The notes beneath the pieces are model-generated. The model had not been told where the DNA came from. It saw only the letters and a list, made by a program, of their open reading frames with translations, and did not search any database. A program made the position numbers and the translations under genes. This document shows positions 52,102 to 63,600 of a DNA stretch of 64,000 nucleotides, piece by piece. Position 1 is the first letter of the stretch. Each line of letters begins with the position of its first letter. The DNA comes from Dugong dugon (Eukaryota > Chordata > Mammalia > Sirenia > Dugongidae). The stretch is from contig CM057481.1 in the NCBI GenBank assembly GCA_030035585.1, positions 56,801,128 to 56,865,127 on the forward strand, written 5' to 3'.

Positions 52102-53420
52102 TGACTATTAATAGTCCTTTGTATTTTCATATGCACTTTAGAATTGGCTTGTCAATTTCCAAAATAATAATAATAATCTGCTGGGATTTGAACACCTGCA
52201 TTGAATAAAAAATTAATTTGAGGATAATTAATGTCTTTATGATATTGAATCTCCGATCTATGATATACCTTTCTGTTTAGATCTCTTAATTTCTCTGAAT
52301 GTTTTATCATTTTATTCATAGAAATGTTGCTCATGTTTTATGGATTTAGTCTCATTATTTTGAAGCTATTAAAAGTGGTATTTTAAAAATTCATTTTCTA
52401 CCTATTTGTTTCTGGTATATAGAAATTTAGTTGCATTTCATACTGACCTTAACTACGTTATGCAGACCTCATAAAATGTTCCAACCTTTTAAATTTTGTG
52501 AAAGAATCTATATAATATTGTTATGTCTGCTCCCAAATGTTTGGTTGAATTATTTGATGAAACAATACAGGCTTCAAGTTGCCTCCTGCAAAGGTTTCTC
52601 TTTATTGCAAATTCAATTTCTTTAATGGCTATAGGGTTATTCATATTTGTATGAATATTTCATGTCAGTTTTGAGGAACTGTATTTCTGTAGAAAATTTT
52701 CCATTTTACCTACTTTGTCAAGTTTATTGGTATAAAGTTCGTATTGTATTCTTGTAATTTTTTTTCTATATCTGTAGAATTACATGGAGGTGCCCTATTT
52801 CATATCTGATATTAATTACTTGGTCCCTTTTTACAATTAATCTCACCAGAGGTTTACCAGCTGTATTAGTCTTTTCAAAAAACTAGCTTTTGGCTGTGTT
52901 ACATGTTTTTTATTGAGATATCTGTCTTCTGTTTTATTCATGCCTGCTCTTTCTTATTATCTCCTTCCTCCTACTTTCTCTGGATTTAATTCTAGTGCTT
53001 TTTTAACTTTTTGAGATTAATTTTCAACCAGTCTTTTTATGTACACATTCAAGGCCACTGTTTTCCTCTATGCATGAAGACTGAGGCATCCACAACTCTG
53101 ATATTAGTTTCATTACCATTTAAGTCAAATTTTTTCTAATTTCCACTGTTATCTTTTTCTATGATCCATGGGTTACTTAGATGTGTCTTGCTTAATTTTC
53201 AAACATTTGGGAATTTCTAGTTATCTTTCTATTCTTCTAAGTTAATGAAAGTCTGGAATCAACAGTAGAAAGAAGCAATTAGCCAAACACAGAATGTGAG
53301 AACTCCAGGAGATGAATCATGCTATTTATCCACCAGAACAATGGCATGAAAATCAAACAAAAGGATGGGAATTGGTAAAGAATAAAATATGCTTCAGACA
53401 AGTTTTTAATCATCTATTAT

Positions 53421-53622
53421 GTGGCGTCATGGTTAAGTGCTTGGCTGCTAACTGAAAGACTGGCAGTTCTAACTCACCAGTCGCTCTGCGGAAGAACGAT
53501 GTAGCAGTCTGCTTCCGTGAAGATGACAGCCTTGGAAACCCCATCGTGCATTTCTATTCTGTCCTATAGGGTTGCTGTGAGTTAGAATTGACTCAATGGC
53601 AACAGGTTTGGTTTTGGTTTAT
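53421..53622 (+). mobile_element. AfroSINE, full middle
   Basis: 'ggcgtcatggttaagtgctt', 'gaacgatgtagcagtctgct', 'agttagaattgactcaatgg' and the tail 'ggtttggttttggttt'. The head start is truncated. Confidence 0.93.
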
Positions 53623-54690
53623 TATGATTGTTGATTTGATTACTTCTTCAGGTAATTATATGAGTTTTTTAATGTATTTCGAGGCCGTGTTCCTAGGGCA
53701 TATAAATTTAGATTTTTATATCTTTCTGATGCATTGTTTTATTATTATGATATTTCCTCTTTTGTTTCTGCTAAGGCTTTTTGTTGTTGTTTTATATTTG
53801 GTTTTGTCTGATGTTAACGTGGCTACACTAGTTTTATTTGGTTAGTGTTTTTATGGAGTATTTTTCCTTATTCTATTATTGAAATAAGCATCAGAAAAAT
53901 AATTGGCTTTTAACGGAAGCATTTAACGCAATTACTGATATATTTGTGTTTAAATAATCTACGATCTTACTACGTGGTTTAAATTTACTCTGTCCTGTTT
54001 TCCTTCCTTCTCTCTCTCTTAGATTGTTTACTTTTACTATTATTTTCCTAAAAAATATGTTTTTTACAGTTCTTCTAGTGGTGGGTAGCCTTTGAGATTA
54101 AAACATTTTCTTAACCTATCATAAACTAATGTTAATTAGAATTATTTTTATCCCCTTCCCTAACAATTCAAGAATCTTAGAACACCTTAACACAAATGAC
54201 TCGCACATGACCTATATACTATTATCATATATTTTAATTCTATATATACAGTTTATGTTTGTCATCTATTTGCCATTTTACTTTCTCTTTATTCCTTTTT
54301 AATTTTCTAACCTTCTCTCTGGGAACATTTCCATCCTGTCTGTAGAACCTCATTTAGTATTTTAGTTTGGCTATGTTAGTGATAAAATCACTGACTCTTT
54401 GCCTGTAAATATCTTTATTTTTCCTTCCTTTTAGAAGAATTCATGATTGGCTGCTGTTTTTTTTAGGCACTCTGAAAATATTATTTAATTGTTTTTCTGG
54501 CTTCTCTTACTTCTGTTGAGAAGTCTGATAACAGAGCTTTCCTATCCAAAATATGGTCCAGAAAACAGCAGCATATCATGTCTTCTTATGTGTCTGGTTA
54601 TCCTTGGTTGTATTCTGGCCACTTTACTTAAAAATGTTGTTTGTAAAAATAATTTGAACACTAGAAATAACTTATTATATCTTAAATAAT

Positions 54691-55094
54691 CTTTAATAAA
54701 AGTAAAAGTCTTAAAATAACCACTTTACTTCTGCCAGGTATCTGGGCCACCAAGCAAGATCACATTAACTCCAGCATTAAGGACTGAGATTGTGAAGGTT
54801 ACTCACACAACGCATACTGTGAAATGGTCCATAGAATGGCTAGCTTACTTTTGGGTCACACTTACTCCCACGGTGCAGACCTTCACAATCCTGGCCAAAG
54901 CAGAGAGGGTTTGCAATGGACCCCACCCCTGGCAGATTCTGATTCCAACTTTTGCCATCTCCCAGCACTGTGAGCTGTAAAAAATACTTCTCTGCATGAC
55001 AACCTCCTCTTTTAATTGGAAGATGCCCACATCTCTCTTCATATCACTCCCCACATTCAATTCATCAGCAAGTCCTGTTGGTTCTACGTCTAGA
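54691..55094. other. Unique sequence, no gene seen
   Basis: No repeat recognised. Overlapping frames of 62-71 codons on both strands without domains. Confidence 0.35.
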
Positions 55095-55720
55095 CGATCT
55101 CTCTAATTCCTCACTTCTCTCTATCTCCAGTGCCACCATTACCTCTCACCTGCATGACCTCAATATCTTCCCACTTTGTCTCCTTGCTTCCACTCTTGCC
55201 TCGCATAGTCCATTTACTAAACAGATGTTTTTAATCAGCCACATAGCCGCATATCAGATTATGATGCTCCCAGTTCAAAAACCCCCAATGGCTTCTCACT
55301 GAACTTGGATACTTTGTTTTTCTAATATTCAAACTTCTTACGCTGGCTTTCAAGGCATTCCATGATCTGGCCCCTGTATTCTTTTCCGACTTCTTCTCCT
55401 TCTACCCTTCCCCTTTGCTCACTACACTCCAGACAACCAGAATTATTTTTGTTTTCTGAATAACCCAAACTGGTTCCTGCCTTAGTTTCTTTGTACTATT
55501 AGTTTCCTTTGGTGAAAAACAGTTTCCTTGGTATAGCTTGAGGCTGACTCATCTTGATTATTCAGTTTCTCCTTGAATGTTACCTCCTCCACCAAGCGCT
55601 CACTCGCTATCCCAGCCATCCTCCTTTTTCAGTAATTCTCTTTTGCTTTAGTCCATTTAATTTTGTTCATAACATTTACCACTCTCTGAAATTATTCTTT
55701 TTATTCCATGCAACAAACAT
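55095..55720 (+). repeat. L2 LINE 3' region, sense
   Basis: In the expected L2 order: 'cccccaatggcttctcactg', 'ctggctttcaaggcattcca', 'tgatctggcccctgtattct', 'ctccttgaatgttacctcct', 'ccaccaagcgctcactcgct' and 'ataacatttaccactctctg'. Also called by its counterpart antisense at 27.2 kb. Confidence 0.8.
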
Positions 55721-55732
55721 CAGTCAACCACA

Positions 55733-55944
55733 AAAACCAAACCCACTGCTGTTGATTTGATTCTGACTCATAGTGACCCTACAGGACAGAGCTCCTGGTG
55801 GTGCAGTGGTTAAGAGCAACAGCTGCTAACCAAAAGGTTGGCAGTTCAAATCCACCAGCCACTCCTTGGAAACCCTATGAGGCAGTTCTACTCTGTCCTG
55901 TAGGGTCGCTATGAGTCGAAATCAACTCGACAGCAACATCAAAG
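55733..55944. mobile_element. AfroSINE inverted pair (truncated antisense + sense)
   Basis: 55,733-55,787 is the 3' end of an antisense copy ('ccactgctgttgatttgatt', 'ctacaggacag'). 55,788-55,944 is a near-complete sense short-form copy ('gctcctggtggtgcagtggt' to 'cgaaatcaactcgacagcaa'). The two 3' ends are complementary, so the outer ends could pair as a hairpin. Confidence 0.9.
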
Positions 55945-56006
55945 ATAACCTGAAAAGACCTCTTTTTGTTCATATAGAAAAGAGTGCCTAAAAACAGCAT
56001 ACCAAA

Positions 56007-56204
56007 AACCCAAACCCACTGCTGTCAATTATGACTCATAGAGACCCTACAGGATGAACAGAACTACCCCACAGGGTTTCTAAGGCTGTAAATCTTTATG
56101 GAAGCAGACTGCCACATCTTTCTCCTGCAGAGCAGCTGGTGGGTTCAAACTGCTAACCTTTCAGTTAGCAGCCAAGTGCTTAATCACAGTACCACCAGGC
56201 CTCT
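56007..56204 (-). mobile_element. AfroSINE, full middle, antisense
   Basis: 'acccactgctgtcaattatg', 'tttctaaggctgtaaatctt', 'cagactgccacatctttctc' and the head 'accaccaggcctc'. It retains the middle segment. Confidence 0.93.
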
Positions 56205-58366
56205 TTGAAAATGACATAAGTGATTACAAAATCAAATCAACTAGATATAGTCAAGCTAGGTAAGTTAAAATTAAATTAAATTAACTAGATAAAGTTAAAA
56301 TCAAGTCAACTAGAGATAACACATAGAAGTATGTGGTGCAGTGCTGGAACACAGAAGACTTATAGACGGCCATTGGGACAGCACACAGCAAATATATTTG
56401 CTGAAGCTGAAAACACAAAGCTCTGAATATCACTCACACATCATTAATCCAGCTAAAGTCTTATTAGTTCATCCTTGGCATGTCAATTTGATTTTCTTCC
56501 CTTTTATTCTTCTTTCCAAACCTCCCACTTGGTATCACCCAATTTCCTTCCCAAAATAGCACTCTTGTTTTTTTTAACAAAAAATACAGTTCTAGTAATG
56601 CATCCAAATAAACAGGCACATAAGCAAATCAAATATCTGGGTACAAAGATGAGTACTACAATAGGGAAAAAACCTAAATATTCATTGATAGGTGCTCAGC
56701 AAAGTACATTACATCTTTACAGTCTAATTATATGCAGCCTTAAGGATGATCTGTATTTTTCAGGTAAGAAGTTAATGATAAATTATTAATGGAACAAAGT
56801 TGTACAAGTAGATTTATGATGCAGCTTTTATTTTTAAAATATGTGTCACTTTATACACATATATACATAAGGTACCTCTACAGAGTGAAATTGGGATTGC
56901 TCAAACACTTATTTTCCATTTCTACACTTCTGTATTGTTTCAGTATTATAGTTTGCATGTTTTTCTAATCATGATTTATGCTTTTATGTTTTATAATACT
57001 TACGTTTAATTTTATAATAATAAAAGACCAATAAAGCTACTCAGAAACTTTTAAAAGTTTGTATTCTATTTAATTTTTATCATTTCATTTAGGTGCATGT
57101 TTATCTTTGTCTAATCAGCAGTGACACTACTCTCAAGGTGTCAAAAATGACTAAAGTACTTGTGAACCTTTACGCTATCTAGATTAATTTGTTCTTCTCA
57201 TTCCACATCTAGTTTGGAAAGCCTTTCCAGGAACCTTAATCCCACTTATGTCACCAACTGATGCTGCGGTATCCCAATGCCAATACATCAGGCATGGTAG
57301 CCAGTGCTCAGAGCATATCATAATGCTTAACTCCTTACTTTACCAAAACCTTCCAATAAGACTTCTTTCCCATACTTTCTCTTGGCTTTATTAAACTGCA
57401 CATTCTAGGAAGAAAACTTGCTTAATTTGAACATTTTTTCATGTTTTTTTTTTATCTTGTTACCTACAGATGTGTTAGAAAAATATTACGCAATGCAATT
57501 CAACTGGTTTACTGCATTCAAAAGCAGCTCCCAGAGCCTTGTCTGAACAAGTCTGTACATTTGATAACATAAAATAATCACTTTAGAGGACAGAAATAAT
57601 AATGTATCCACCCATAGAGTTATACAACATTTATTTACTAAATGTGATTTTAGTTTTACTAATGCAAAATCCTTGAAAGCCTTGACCAAAAATATTGGAA
57701 AATAATATGATTAGAAACACACCCAAGCAGCCTGTCAATCTCTGCATTTCCTCATCCCTACACTTAAGCATTGGATCACTGGAGTTCAACATGAGTAGGT
57801 AATTGAGATCTTAATAAGAATTTAACAGAATTAGTACCCTAAAAACTAGGGCAGAACCAACCACGGGCCCCTCTAAAATCAATAAGAACACAAGTAGCAA
57901 ATTGGAATGGACATAAATTAGGCACTGAAAGTCTTTTGCTCTTTGAATTTGAATTCAAACCTAGACTGTGTTACTCAGTGCTATTGCCTGGGTGTCAGAA
58001 ATCATATGAAATCCAGCCACTCCTAGGAACTTAACCAAGAGGAAGAATTCTGAGCTCTTTAGTCTTATGTAAGATATAGCCTATCTCTGAAAACGCATTT
58101 GATGGTTAATAGCCTGCCTAGAAATCCAGGGATAATGCTTATGCTCAAAAGATTGTGGTAATGTGGAGTCTTTTGGAAGAAAGTACTGTGGATTCAGCTC
58201 CTAAGAGAAATATTTAGCTTAATTCATATTTGGGAAGGGGGGTGGAGAAAGAGAGACAGAGAAATTGATTTCCCTGATCAAACTCTCAATTTTTATTTTT
58301 TGCAAACTGCGTTTCTGCAATAAGTAAAAAAAGTACAACACAGTACAACATCTGTGTTCTTTTATT
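56205..58366. other. AT-rich unique sequence, no gene seen
   Basis: Over 2 kb without a recognised repeat. Local near-repeats of 'aaatcaactagata/taagttaaaattaa' at 56,230-56,310. ORFs of 67-104 codons lack domains and are typical for AT-rich DNA. Confidence 0.4.
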
Positions 58367-58375
58367 TAAAGTTAG

Positions 58376-58587
58376 TTGTGTTGTTGTTGTTGTGTGCTCT
58401 CAAGTCACTTCTGACTCATAGCGACCCCATGTGACAGAGTAGAACTGCCCCATAATGTTTCCTAGGCTGTAATCTTTACGGGAGCAGATAGCCAGGTCTT
58501 TTCTCCTGCAGAGCGACTGGTGGGTACACACCACCGACCTTGATGGTTAGTAACCAAGTGCTTAACTGTCAGGCCACAAGGGCTCCT
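58376..58587 (-). mobile_element. AfroSINE, full middle, antisense
   Basis: GTT repeats (AAC tail in sense), 'ctcaagtcacttctgactca', 'cctaggctgtaatctttacg' and 'ggccacaagggctcctt'. A 9-bp duplication 'taaagttag' lies at 58,367-58,375 and 58,588-58,596. Confidence 0.94.
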
Positions 58588-58940
58588 TAAAGTTAGGTTT
58601 TAGTGAGGTATAATTTAGATACGTAAAATTCACCTGTTTTAGTTTTACAGTTCTATAAATTTTGATAAAGATATATATAATCATTTCTATCATCCCCAAA
58701 ATCTCCCTTGTGTGTTTTGTTAGTTAATGCCTTTCCCCTGCCCCAACCTCTTCATCCATGGATTTGATTTGTGTTTCTGTAATTTGGCATTTTCCAGACT
58801 GTTAATATAAATGGCATCATACAGTACGTCACCTTTTGTGCCTGGCTTCTTTCACTTAGCATAATGTTTTTGATATGCATTCATGCTGTTGTATATATTA
58901 CTAGTTCTTTCCTCTTCATTGCTGAGCAGTATTCAACTTA

Positions 58941-59140
58941 AGGAGCCCTAGTGGTGCAGTGGTTAAATATTCAGCCACTAACTGAAAGGTTGGCAGTTCG
59001 AACTCACCAGCTGTTATGCAGGAGAAAGACGTGACAATCTGCTTCTGTAAAGATCAAGCCTTGGAAACTCTATGGGGCAGTTCTACTCTGTCCTGTAGGG
59101 TTATTATGAGTAGGAATGGACTCAATGGCACATAACAGCA
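58941..59140 (+). mobile_element. AfroSINE, full middle
   Basis: 'ggagccctagtggtgcagtg' to 'tggactcaatggcacataac'. A 13-bp duplication 'agtattc-a/c-actta' lies at 58,928-58,940 and 59,141-59,153 (12 of 13 identical), inside the ancient L1. Confidence 0.95.
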
Positions 59141-60090
59141 AGTATTCCACTTACGGATGAACCACAATTTATTTATCCATTCACCAATTGCTGGGCATTT
59201 TGGTTGTTTCCACTTTGGGGCAAGTATGAATAAAGCTACTATCACCATTAATGTACAGATCTTTGGTTGGACGTATGTTTTCATTTCTCTAAGACTAAGA
59301 TTGTTGGGCCATATGCAGTACTGTACTTGTAAACAGTTAATCAATTGGCTGTCTCCCTCCCCTTTCCCCCCAGCCCCCAAAAACAGCTCTGATTTGTAGC
59401 ATTTGCCAATTTCTGTGGTGTAAATACTTCCACCCTAGCTGTTTTTAAGCTTCCAATGTGGCATTACTGAACGTGGAATTGGGAATAGACGTGCACAATT
59501 GACTCCAACATAACCCCGGACATATGGTAAATCTATTTTACTTTATACAAAACCGCCAAACTGTTTTTCCAAAGAGACTCCACCATTTTGCATTCCCACC
59601 AGCAGTAAATATGGTTCCAGCTGCTCCACACCCAAGCCAGCATTTGGTATAGTTTTCAGGTGTTTTATATTTTAGCCGTCTTATTAGGTATGCAAAGTTA
59701 TATCATTGTGGTTTTAATTTGCCTTTCCCTAATGACTAATGATGTTTAACATCTTTGTGTGCTTATTTACCATTTGTATCACTTTTTTTTTTTTTTTTTT
59801 GCTGAAGTGTCTGTTCAAATCCTTTGTCTATTTGGCTTTCTTATTATTGTGTTTGAGAGTTTTTATATATTCTAGATACATGCCCTTTTTCATGTATGCG
59901 TTTTATAAATATTTTCTTCTCCCAGTCAGTCACTTCTTTTCATTTTCTGACCAGTGTATTTCAAAAAACTGTTCTCAGGTTGGATGAAGTCTTTTTTTTT
60001 TTTCTCTTTTTGTTGGTGCTTTTCATTCAATCAAGAAATCTTTGCCTATTCCAAATTCACAAATATTTTCTCCTATAATTTCTTCTAGAG

Positions 60091-60300
60091 TAGAGCTATC
60101 CAATACAGTAGCTACCAGCTGCATGTAACTATTTAAATTTGAATTAATTAAAATTAAATAAATTTAAAACCTCAGTTCCTCAGCCACACTAACCACATTT
60201 CAAGTGCTCAATAGCCTCATTGGCTAGTGGCTACCATATTGGACAGAGCAGCTATCGAACATTTCCATTATTGCTCAATGTTCCATTTAGACAGCACTTT
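60091..60300. mobile_element. hAT-type MER element inside the L1
   Basis: 'gagctatccaatacagtagc', 'tttgaattaattaaaattaa', 'cacatttcaagtgctcaata', 'tggctagtggctaccatatt' and 'ggacagagcag': internal inverted arrangement typical of a small hAT-Charlie family. I cannot fix the family name. The target-site duplication is not clear. Confidence 0.65.
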
Positions 60301-60479
60301 TCCAGAAGTTTTAGGTTTAGCCTCCTATATATTTCAAGTTAATTTTGTAAATGGTATGAGGCATAGGTAGAGCTTTTTTTTTTTTTTTGGTTTGTTGGTT
60401 TTGCATATGAATGTCCAATTGTTCCAGCAACATTTGTTGAAATCTGCTCTTGTTTTTATCACCATGTAATTTTTTATTC

Positions 60480-60893
60480 TGGATAGTGAAAAGGAAAGAT
60501 AGAAGAATTGATGTGTTTAAACTGTGGTGTTGGCAAAGAATACTGAATATACCGTGGACTGCAAAAAGAACAAACAAATCAGTCTTAAAAGAAATAGAAC
60601 CAGAATGCTCCTTAGAAGTGAGGAGAGTGAGATTTTGGCTGGCTGACTTTGGACATGTCATCAGGAAAGACCAATTGCTAGAAAAGGACATAATGTTTGG
60701 TAAAGCGGAAGGCTAACGAAAACAGGGGAAATGCCCAATGAGATGGGTTGGCACAACAGTGCAACAATGGATGCAAACATATCAAAGATCATGAAGATAA
60801 TACAGAACCAGGTAACAATTCATTCTGTTATATAAAAGGTTGTCATGAGTTGGAGATGACTTGATGGCAACTAATAACAACAACAACAACAAT
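60480..60893 (+). mobile_element. RTE-class LINE remnant (copy RTE-3)
   Basis: 3' about 410 bp of RTE. The frame at 60,450-60,716 reads 'DVFKLWCWQRILNIPWTAKR', then 'LADFGHVIRKDQLLEKDIMF', matching RTE-1 and RTE-2. The 3' end is 'catgagttggagatgacttg' and AAC repeats. The 88-codon frame is part of this relic and not a gene. Confidence 0.88.
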
Positions 60894-61743
60894 TTTTTAA
60901 GAGGGAAGGTTAGACACAAGGGCTTCCCTTTTGGCTTTTTTCTTTTCTTCCTTAAAAAAAGTTATACCTGGGAATAAGATATTAGATACTAGAAACTGTG
61001 GGTGAGTTGAGCCCAGTAAATTTATTTTGACAATTGCATTCCCTAATATACTTTGTCTCCCATGCCACATCTGTTTCTGACATCCTGTCTACTAGGCCTA
61101 AAAGAATTAATTTGTGAATACCAGGTGGATTGAGCCTGGTTTACATAGAAAGCTGAAATGCTCTGGAGAGTCGGCCTCTTGCAAAGAAGCTACTGAACGA
61201 TACAATCAAGGTAGGAAAACATCCCTTTACTCTTTCATGTTTAGAAACGAGCCTCTGCAAAGGGACCTTTGTTAGTGGATAAAAGATGCAAGTAGGGTTC
61301 TTTTTTTTTTTTTTTTTAATGTTAAGTTTACTGCTAGAAAAATATACTTCTCACCTGAACTTTGAAATTTATCTTTCTTATTTCGATTTTATTTCAGAGA
61401 AAAAAGTAAATATTTGAGTTTGGATTTTATCACAAAACCTCCCATATTTTTTGTAGCCTTCCATTTCTTTCTCTTTATTAAGTAAATTTTGATAAATATA
61501 TTTTTACTTAAAAGCAACCATAGTATTAAGATCACCTTGCCCTGATTTTGTGTTTTTTCAAATAAATCCAGGTAGTAATACAATAAAACATGTTTCTTTA
61601 ACTAGCTGGACATTTTAGAGTTCAAAAATTATTTTGACACAAATGTGTTTTTATTCTTTTGGAAAGTCTCCAATATTAGGGGACTCTGGAGTATTACTGG
61701 AATGTGTTTCAGCCAACATTTCGGTTTAGGCAAAGTATTTAGG
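60894..61743. other. AT-rich unique sequence
   Basis: No gene or named repeat. T run at 61,301-61,318. Confidence 0.4.
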
Positions 61744-61966
61744 TCAGGGGTCAATAAACTTTTTCTATAAATGACTAGATAGTAAATATTTTAGGCTTTG
61801 AGTGCCATGTGGTATCTATTACAACTACTCAACTCTGTTACAGCAAAAAAGCAGCCAGAAACAATATGTAAACAAATGAATATGATTGTGTTCCAATAAA
61901 ACTTTATTCACAGAAACAGTCTGCAGGTCAGATTTGGCCTGTGAACCATAGTTTGCCAACTCCTGG
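61744..61966. mobile_element. MER1-type hAT-Charlie element, second copy
   Basis: 'caggggtcaataaacttttt' start and 'gtttgccaactcctg' end form imperfect terminal inverted repeats. The interior 'gatagtaaatattttaggct', 'attacaactactcaactctg' and 'ccaataaaactttattcaca' matches the copy at 47,871. The flanking 8-mers are only partly alike, so the duplication has decayed. Confidence 0.82.
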
Positions 61967-62031
61967 TTTAGAATTATAGTTCTTAACCCTCGCCCCTGTA
62001 AAAAAAAGAAAAATTATTTAAATGCAATTAA

Positions 62032-62089
<58 letters not shown>

Positions 62090-62579
62090 CAGAGGTAATT
62101 AGTTTAACTTTAAAGTGATTGTATATATTTCAGAATATAAATGTAATGATTTTTTTTTGTTAATGCACTTTACGATTTTTACATATCGTTTTTCCCATTT
62201 AAAATTCTATATTTTATCATGCATTTAAAAAAAACTGTATTAAATCATATGAGAATTTTAAAGAGTTTTTATTGGCATTGTTTGATCCAAGTTTATCAGT
62301 TGAGTGCTTAGTTAAATAACACACAGAAGACTCGTATCAGACTGAATGTTGGCAATCCCCCAAGCCTCTTAATGACCAGAATAAGAGACGAGTGGGATAG
62401 TGGCTACTGAGTTCAGAATACAACAATTACAATAATATGGGCAATAAAGATTAATTATCACACCCAACATGGTCTAATGTTAGACTTCTAATTCCTGTCG
62501 TGCACTAGAGACACACAAATGATAAATCATCAGATTAAGCTGATGAAAAGCACGTGCAATTAAGAAAGTGAGAACCTTA
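61967..62579. other. AT-rich unique sequence with TA microsatellite
   Basis: No gene seen. The TA repeat is listed separately. Confidence 0.4.
62035..62084. repeat. (TA)25 microsatellite
   Basis: About 50 bp of uninterrupted alternating TA. It can extrude as a cruciform and is probably polymorphic. Confidence 0.95.
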
Positions 62580-62830
62580 AATCAATGGGAATAACAATCA
62601 GAAGATCTGGGTTCCAATCCTGACCTTGCCACTTACTAACTCCAGGGCTTTGGGCAAATCACTTATACTCCCTGTGCTTCAGTTTTCTCATCAGTGAAAT
62701 AGGGTTAATATAAGGACATACTCACAGGTTCTATGATGACTGAATAATATCACCAATGTAAGGTGCTTAGAACAGAGCCTGGCATGTAGTAAATACTCAG
62801 TGAATATTAGCTATTGGTGTCCTTACTATT
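62580..62830 (+). repeat. MIR SINE, near full length
   Basis: Sense MIR, well preserved: 'gatctgggttccaatcctga', 'ccttgccacttactaactcc', 'tgcttcagttttctcatcag' and 'tagaacagagcctggcatgt'. Confidence 0.88.
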
Positions 62831-63164
62831 ATTTGAGTGCTGAAACTTACAGCTTAGCTAATTCAGAGAATTCCTATACTCTTCCAGATACTTACTAATT
62901 CACTACCAATTAATTTTACTAATCCTGTATGCTTTTCCTCTGAGCTTGCGGGGTGACTGGCTACCGGGATAAATGCATAGAAAGATGTTAACTGCCGCTG
63001 GTGAAAAATATAGCTGTATTAGCCATCCCCAAGAATTATTCACATTTCAACAAAAATTCAATGTCTAAATTCAAGGAATGAATCACTAATGCTGGAATCT
63101 TTAGATGGCATGTAGTTAACAGCATATTTGAGAATAAGGAAATCTTTAACTTAGCCCACAACAC
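62831..63164. other. AT-rich unique sequence, nothing seen
   Basis: No repeat, no ORF of note. Confidence 0.4.
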
Positions 63165-63510
63165 CTACTCCTTCAGCAATGCAAGCCAGCCCTTCCTGCG
63201 CCTCTTTCCCGTGCACCTCCACGTAAGGGTGAGCACTAACAGCTCTAAGCAGGCCTGCCCCTCACACTGGCAGGGCCTGAAGCAAGAGCATGCATGGAGC
63301 CCCCAGCCCAGCGCCCTCTCTCCTCGCCCCTGGCTCCACAGCACCGGAGCATGGTGCAGTGGAAGGGGTGTGTTCTTTATGGACACAGCCCATGGCCTGA
63401 GGACTCTGACCTATGGGGAGGCCACAACCAGAGGAGGGCCGAAGGTGAATTGTAAAGCCCAGGGTTTAAAAGCACGGCCAGCTGATCTGGGTCTAAGGGT
63501 GGTACCAAGT
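63165..63510. other. GC-rich patch, identity unknown
   Basis: 63,180-63,510 is far richer in G+C than the flanking DNA ('ccctcacactggcagggcct', 'agcccagcgccctctctcct'). Frames of 73-103 codons exist on both strands, none with a recognisable domain. It may be an old GC-rich repeat, an exon or a regulatory element. Confidence 0.3.
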
Positions 63511-63514
63511 ATAA

Positions 63515-63600
63515 ATGATTGATGAGAAACCCAAGAATCAGGGAGGTTACATAACTTGCCTGCCAGCAAGCAATAGAGGTAGGTTACTAGCTGAGATCTC
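63515..63600 (-). repeat. MIR SINE fragment
   Basis: Antisense MIR: 'aagaatcagggaggttacat' and 'aacttgcctgccagcaagca'. Confidence 0.6.

Larger units (their letters stand above)
49535..54690 (-). mobile_element. Ancient L1 (L1M-type), antisense, heavily interrupted
   Basis: Antisense L1 from its 3' end leftmost. Recognisable phrases include 'ttatttatccattttatgat', 'ggacatttgggtggttttcc', 'aataacgctgctatgaacat', 'cttttaggcttattagccat', 'aatttttccagtatcattta' and 'tctatttgcccatccttgtg'. No usable frame survives. Interruptions: AfroSINEs at 50,119-50,331, 51,331-51,545, 51,936-52,101 and 53,421-53,622, and an MLT1-type LTR at 50,588-51,062. The right-hand (5') limit is uncertain. Confidence 0.82.
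58597..60455 (-). mobile_element. Ancient L1 (L1M-type), antisense, interrupted
   Basis: 'tgaggtataatttagatacg', 'tttcacttagcataatgttt', 'atttatttatccattcacca', 'attttggttgtttccacttt', 'ccaaagagactccaccattt', 'gcattcccaccagcagtaaa' and 'gttccagcaacatttgttga'. Interrupted by an AfroSINE (58,941-59,140) and a hAT-type element (about 60,091-60,300). No frame survives. Confidence 0.85.
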
